From positions 41,117-105,116 of the forward strand of contig JAGHIZ010000063.1 of NCBI GenBank assembly GCA_017886875.1: a DNA stretch of 64,000 bases. Reading direction: 5' to 3'. The translations under genes were made by a program, and so were the position numbers. Each line of letters begins with the position of its first letter. Positions within the stretch are counted from its first letter, which is position 1. Under the pieces are notes generated by a model. It saw only the letters and a list, made by a program, of their open reading frames with translations. It did no database searches and was not told where the DNA came from. The DNA is from Butyricicoccus sp. (GTDB lineage Bacteria > Bacillota > Clostridia > Oscillospirales > Butyricicoccaceae). Positions 62,857-64,000 of the stretch are shown here, in pieces.

Positions 62857-63687
62857 ATGAACTATGTTTATATGCTTAAATGTATTGATAATACATATTA
62901 TATCGGTTGGACAAATAATATTAAAAAACGCCTTGCAGCACATAATTCAACATCAAGTGGTGCTAAATATACACGTTCTCGTAGACCAGTAACTTTGGTT
63001 TACTGTGAAGGATATCAAGATAAAAGTTCTGCTATGAAAAGAGAAGCAGAACTAAAAAAATTATCTAAAGTTCAAAAAAATAATCTTGTTGATAGTATAA
63101 ATCACGGAGAACTGTTAACAATATATGATGCAAATGAAAATCCTTGTGGAAATCTCCCAAGAAATACCGTTCATGCACTAGGTCTTAGACATCATGTTTG
63201 TCATTTATGGTTAATTGAAGAAAAAAACGGCATAATGGGTATGTGGCTTCAACAAAGAGGAAAAGACCGTCCACTTAATCCTTCTATGTATGATTTAGCT
63301 GCTACTGGTCATATAGACCCAAATGAAACACCATTAAATGCGGCTCTTAGAGAGGCTTGGGAAGAAATTGGTGTTAAATTTGATGATAGTAATATTGCTG
63401 TTTTAGGTACAACTGAGCAAAGTTACCCTAGACCAGATGGAGGATTTGATGATGAACTGGTACATGCTTTTGCTGTAAGAGTTGATAATCAACCTGATTT
63501 TAATATAGGTTCAGAAGTTGAGCGTATGGTTTGGATTTCATTCTCTGAATTTGCAAAACTAGAACAAGGAGCAGAATTTGCAAAAACATCAGCAGGAATT
63601 ATTAAAGCAAATGAAGTTTGCTGTATAGGAAAAGGCGAATGGCAAGCTTTTGAAAAATATTTGAAGTTTAATGAAAAAACATGTTGA
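62857..63687 (+). CDS. GIY-YIG nuclease fused to Nudix hydrolase
   Basis: This 276-residue fusion has a small GIY-YIG domain (residues 1-80: YVYMLKCIDNTYYIGWTNNIKKRLAAHN) like UPF0213 proteins, then a Nudix hydrolase (about 85-270) of the isopentenyl-diphosphate-isomerase/YfcD type. The Nudix box is perfect: Gly151, Glu157, Arg165-Glu166, Glu169-Glu170, Gly172. The GIY-YIG domain may cut DNA at damage sites and the Nudix domain clean nucleotides; that joint role is inference. The ATG follows AAGGATAA. The -35 of the next promoter overlaps its stop codon. Confidence 0.88.
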   Translation: MNYVYMLKCIDNTYYIGWTNNIKKRLAAHNSTSSGAKYTRSRRPVTLVYCEGYQDKSSAMKREAELKKLSKVQKNNLVDSINHGELLTIYDANENPCGNLPRNTVHALGLRHHVCHLWLIEEKNGIMGMWLQQRGKDRPLNPSMYDLAATGHIDPNETPLNAALREAWEEIGVKFDDSNIAVLGTTEQSYPRPDGGFDDELVHAFAVRVDNQPDFNIGSEVERMVWISFSEFAKLEQGAEFAKTSAGIIKANEVCCIGKGEWQAFEKYLKFNEKTC

Positions 63688-63712
63688 CAAATGACGTATA
63701 ATGTCGTATACT
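63684..63712 (+). promoter_or_regulatory. Tandem strong promoter P1 (probable rRNA operon)
   Basis: A perfect TTGACA, 17 bp and TATACT. It is followed by the mini-hairpin GCTGTC / GGCAGC at 63719-63737. The -35 starts inside the stop region of the preceding gene. Confidence 0.75.
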
Positions 63713-63777
63713 AACTGAGCTGTCTGATGAGGGCAGCAAGTCAAAAGAGAAAAACTTGAAAAACTTCAAGAAAGATG

Positions 63778-63806
63778 TTGACAAGCAAAACTGCTTTTGA
63801 TACAAT
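63778..63806 (+). promoter_or_regulatory. Tandem strong promoter P2 (probable rRNA operon)
   Basis: TTGACA, 17 bp, TACAAT, followed by the mini-hairpin GCTGTCT / AGATGGC. Confidence 0.75.
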
Positions 63807-63882
63807 AATTAAGCTGTCTTTGAGAGATGGCGAGTTTACTAGAAAAGATTAGAAAAAAGTCAAAAAACTTTGAAAAAAGTTC

Positions 63883-63911
63883 TTGACAAGCTAAAATAAG
63901 TATGGTAAACT
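63883..63911 (+). promoter_or_regulatory. Tandem strong promoter P3 (probable rRNA operon)
   Basis: TTGACA, 17 bp, TAAACT, followed by GCTCTTTAACGAGAG, a boxA-like and hairpin-forming segment. The remaining 90 bp hold AT-rich leader sequence (TTGTACTTTGCAAATTAAAC) like that before 16S genes; no rRNA is inside the window. Confidence 0.75.
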
Positions 63912-64000
63912 AAATAAGCTCTTTAACGAGAGTAAAATGATTGAAAAACATCGTAAAATATTGTACTTTGCAAATTAAACAACGAAATGCTTACTTTAAA

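Noticed and set aside
63912..64000. Start of 16S rRNA
   Set aside because: No recognisable 16S 5' sequence is present before the window ends; only the leader is visible.

Overview
The window reads as an AT-rich, low-GC Gram-positive chromosome, most likely an anaerobic Clostridia member of the Ruminococcaceae/Oscillospirales type. The signs are: a two-subunit iron-sulfur serine dehydratase, LytTR/GHKL signalling, SepF, RecA-RecX, RimO, YqhQ-PrmC, mini-RNase III, strong AGGAGG ribosome binding sites, intrinsic terminators, and purine synthesis that uses a PurO-type IMP cyclohydrolase with a stand-alone AICAR transformylase. The exact genus cannot be read from the sequence.

Layout. 1-3.07 kb: end of a GluQRS-like gene, then two CobW-family GTPases, one with a His/Cys-rich metal tail and one carrying a DUF1980-like tail. 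3.07-5.6 kb: a GHKL histidine kinase and LytTR regulator, divergent from a short SepF-like protein and flanked by two near-identical terminators. 5.6-9.8 kb: a cell-wall elongation operon (substrate-binding lipoprotein, FHA-RodA/FtsW fusion, class B PBP). 9.9-18 kb: a PF06541 membrane protein, an ABC exporter, mini-RNase III, a 40-residue protein, serine dehydratase, and a GtrA/GT2/large membrane glycosylation cluster. 18.2-20.4 kb: a GT4-CsaB fusion. 20.5-29 kb: the purine operon purE-C-F-M-N-purO-AICARFT, then purD and a YbjN-like gene, headed by a promoter, a 27-codon leader ORF and a terminator. 29-34 kb: flippase, LrgA/LrgB, ThiE, a HAD phosphatase, PlsC and two tRNA-Ser genes. 34.2-36.9 kb: thioesterase, split chromate transporter and its LysR regulator.

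37.0-47.1 kb is a compact phage-derived block, all on the plus strand: small and large terminase, portal, a probable scaffold-position protein, capsid, connector, tail/stabilisation protein, holin, amidase and a probable ejection protein. No integrase, repressor, replication gene, tail fibre or att site is visible. It may be a domesticated prophage, a gene-transfer-agent-like particle or a decayed podovirus.

47.1-64 kb returns to housekeeping genes: M24 peptidase, Na+/Ca2+ exchanger, cardiolipin synthase, PgsA, RimO, RecX, RecA (with a LexA-like box and a leader hairpin), PrmC, YqhQ, a sensor/response-regulator pair with a lipoprotein, DUF554 and asparaginase. Next comes an approximately 560-nt gene-free transcription unit bounded by a good promoter and terminator (candidate structured RNA), then a GIY-YIG/Nudix fusion. 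The window ends in three tandem strong promoters that look like the head of an rRNA operon whose 16S gene lies beyond the edge.
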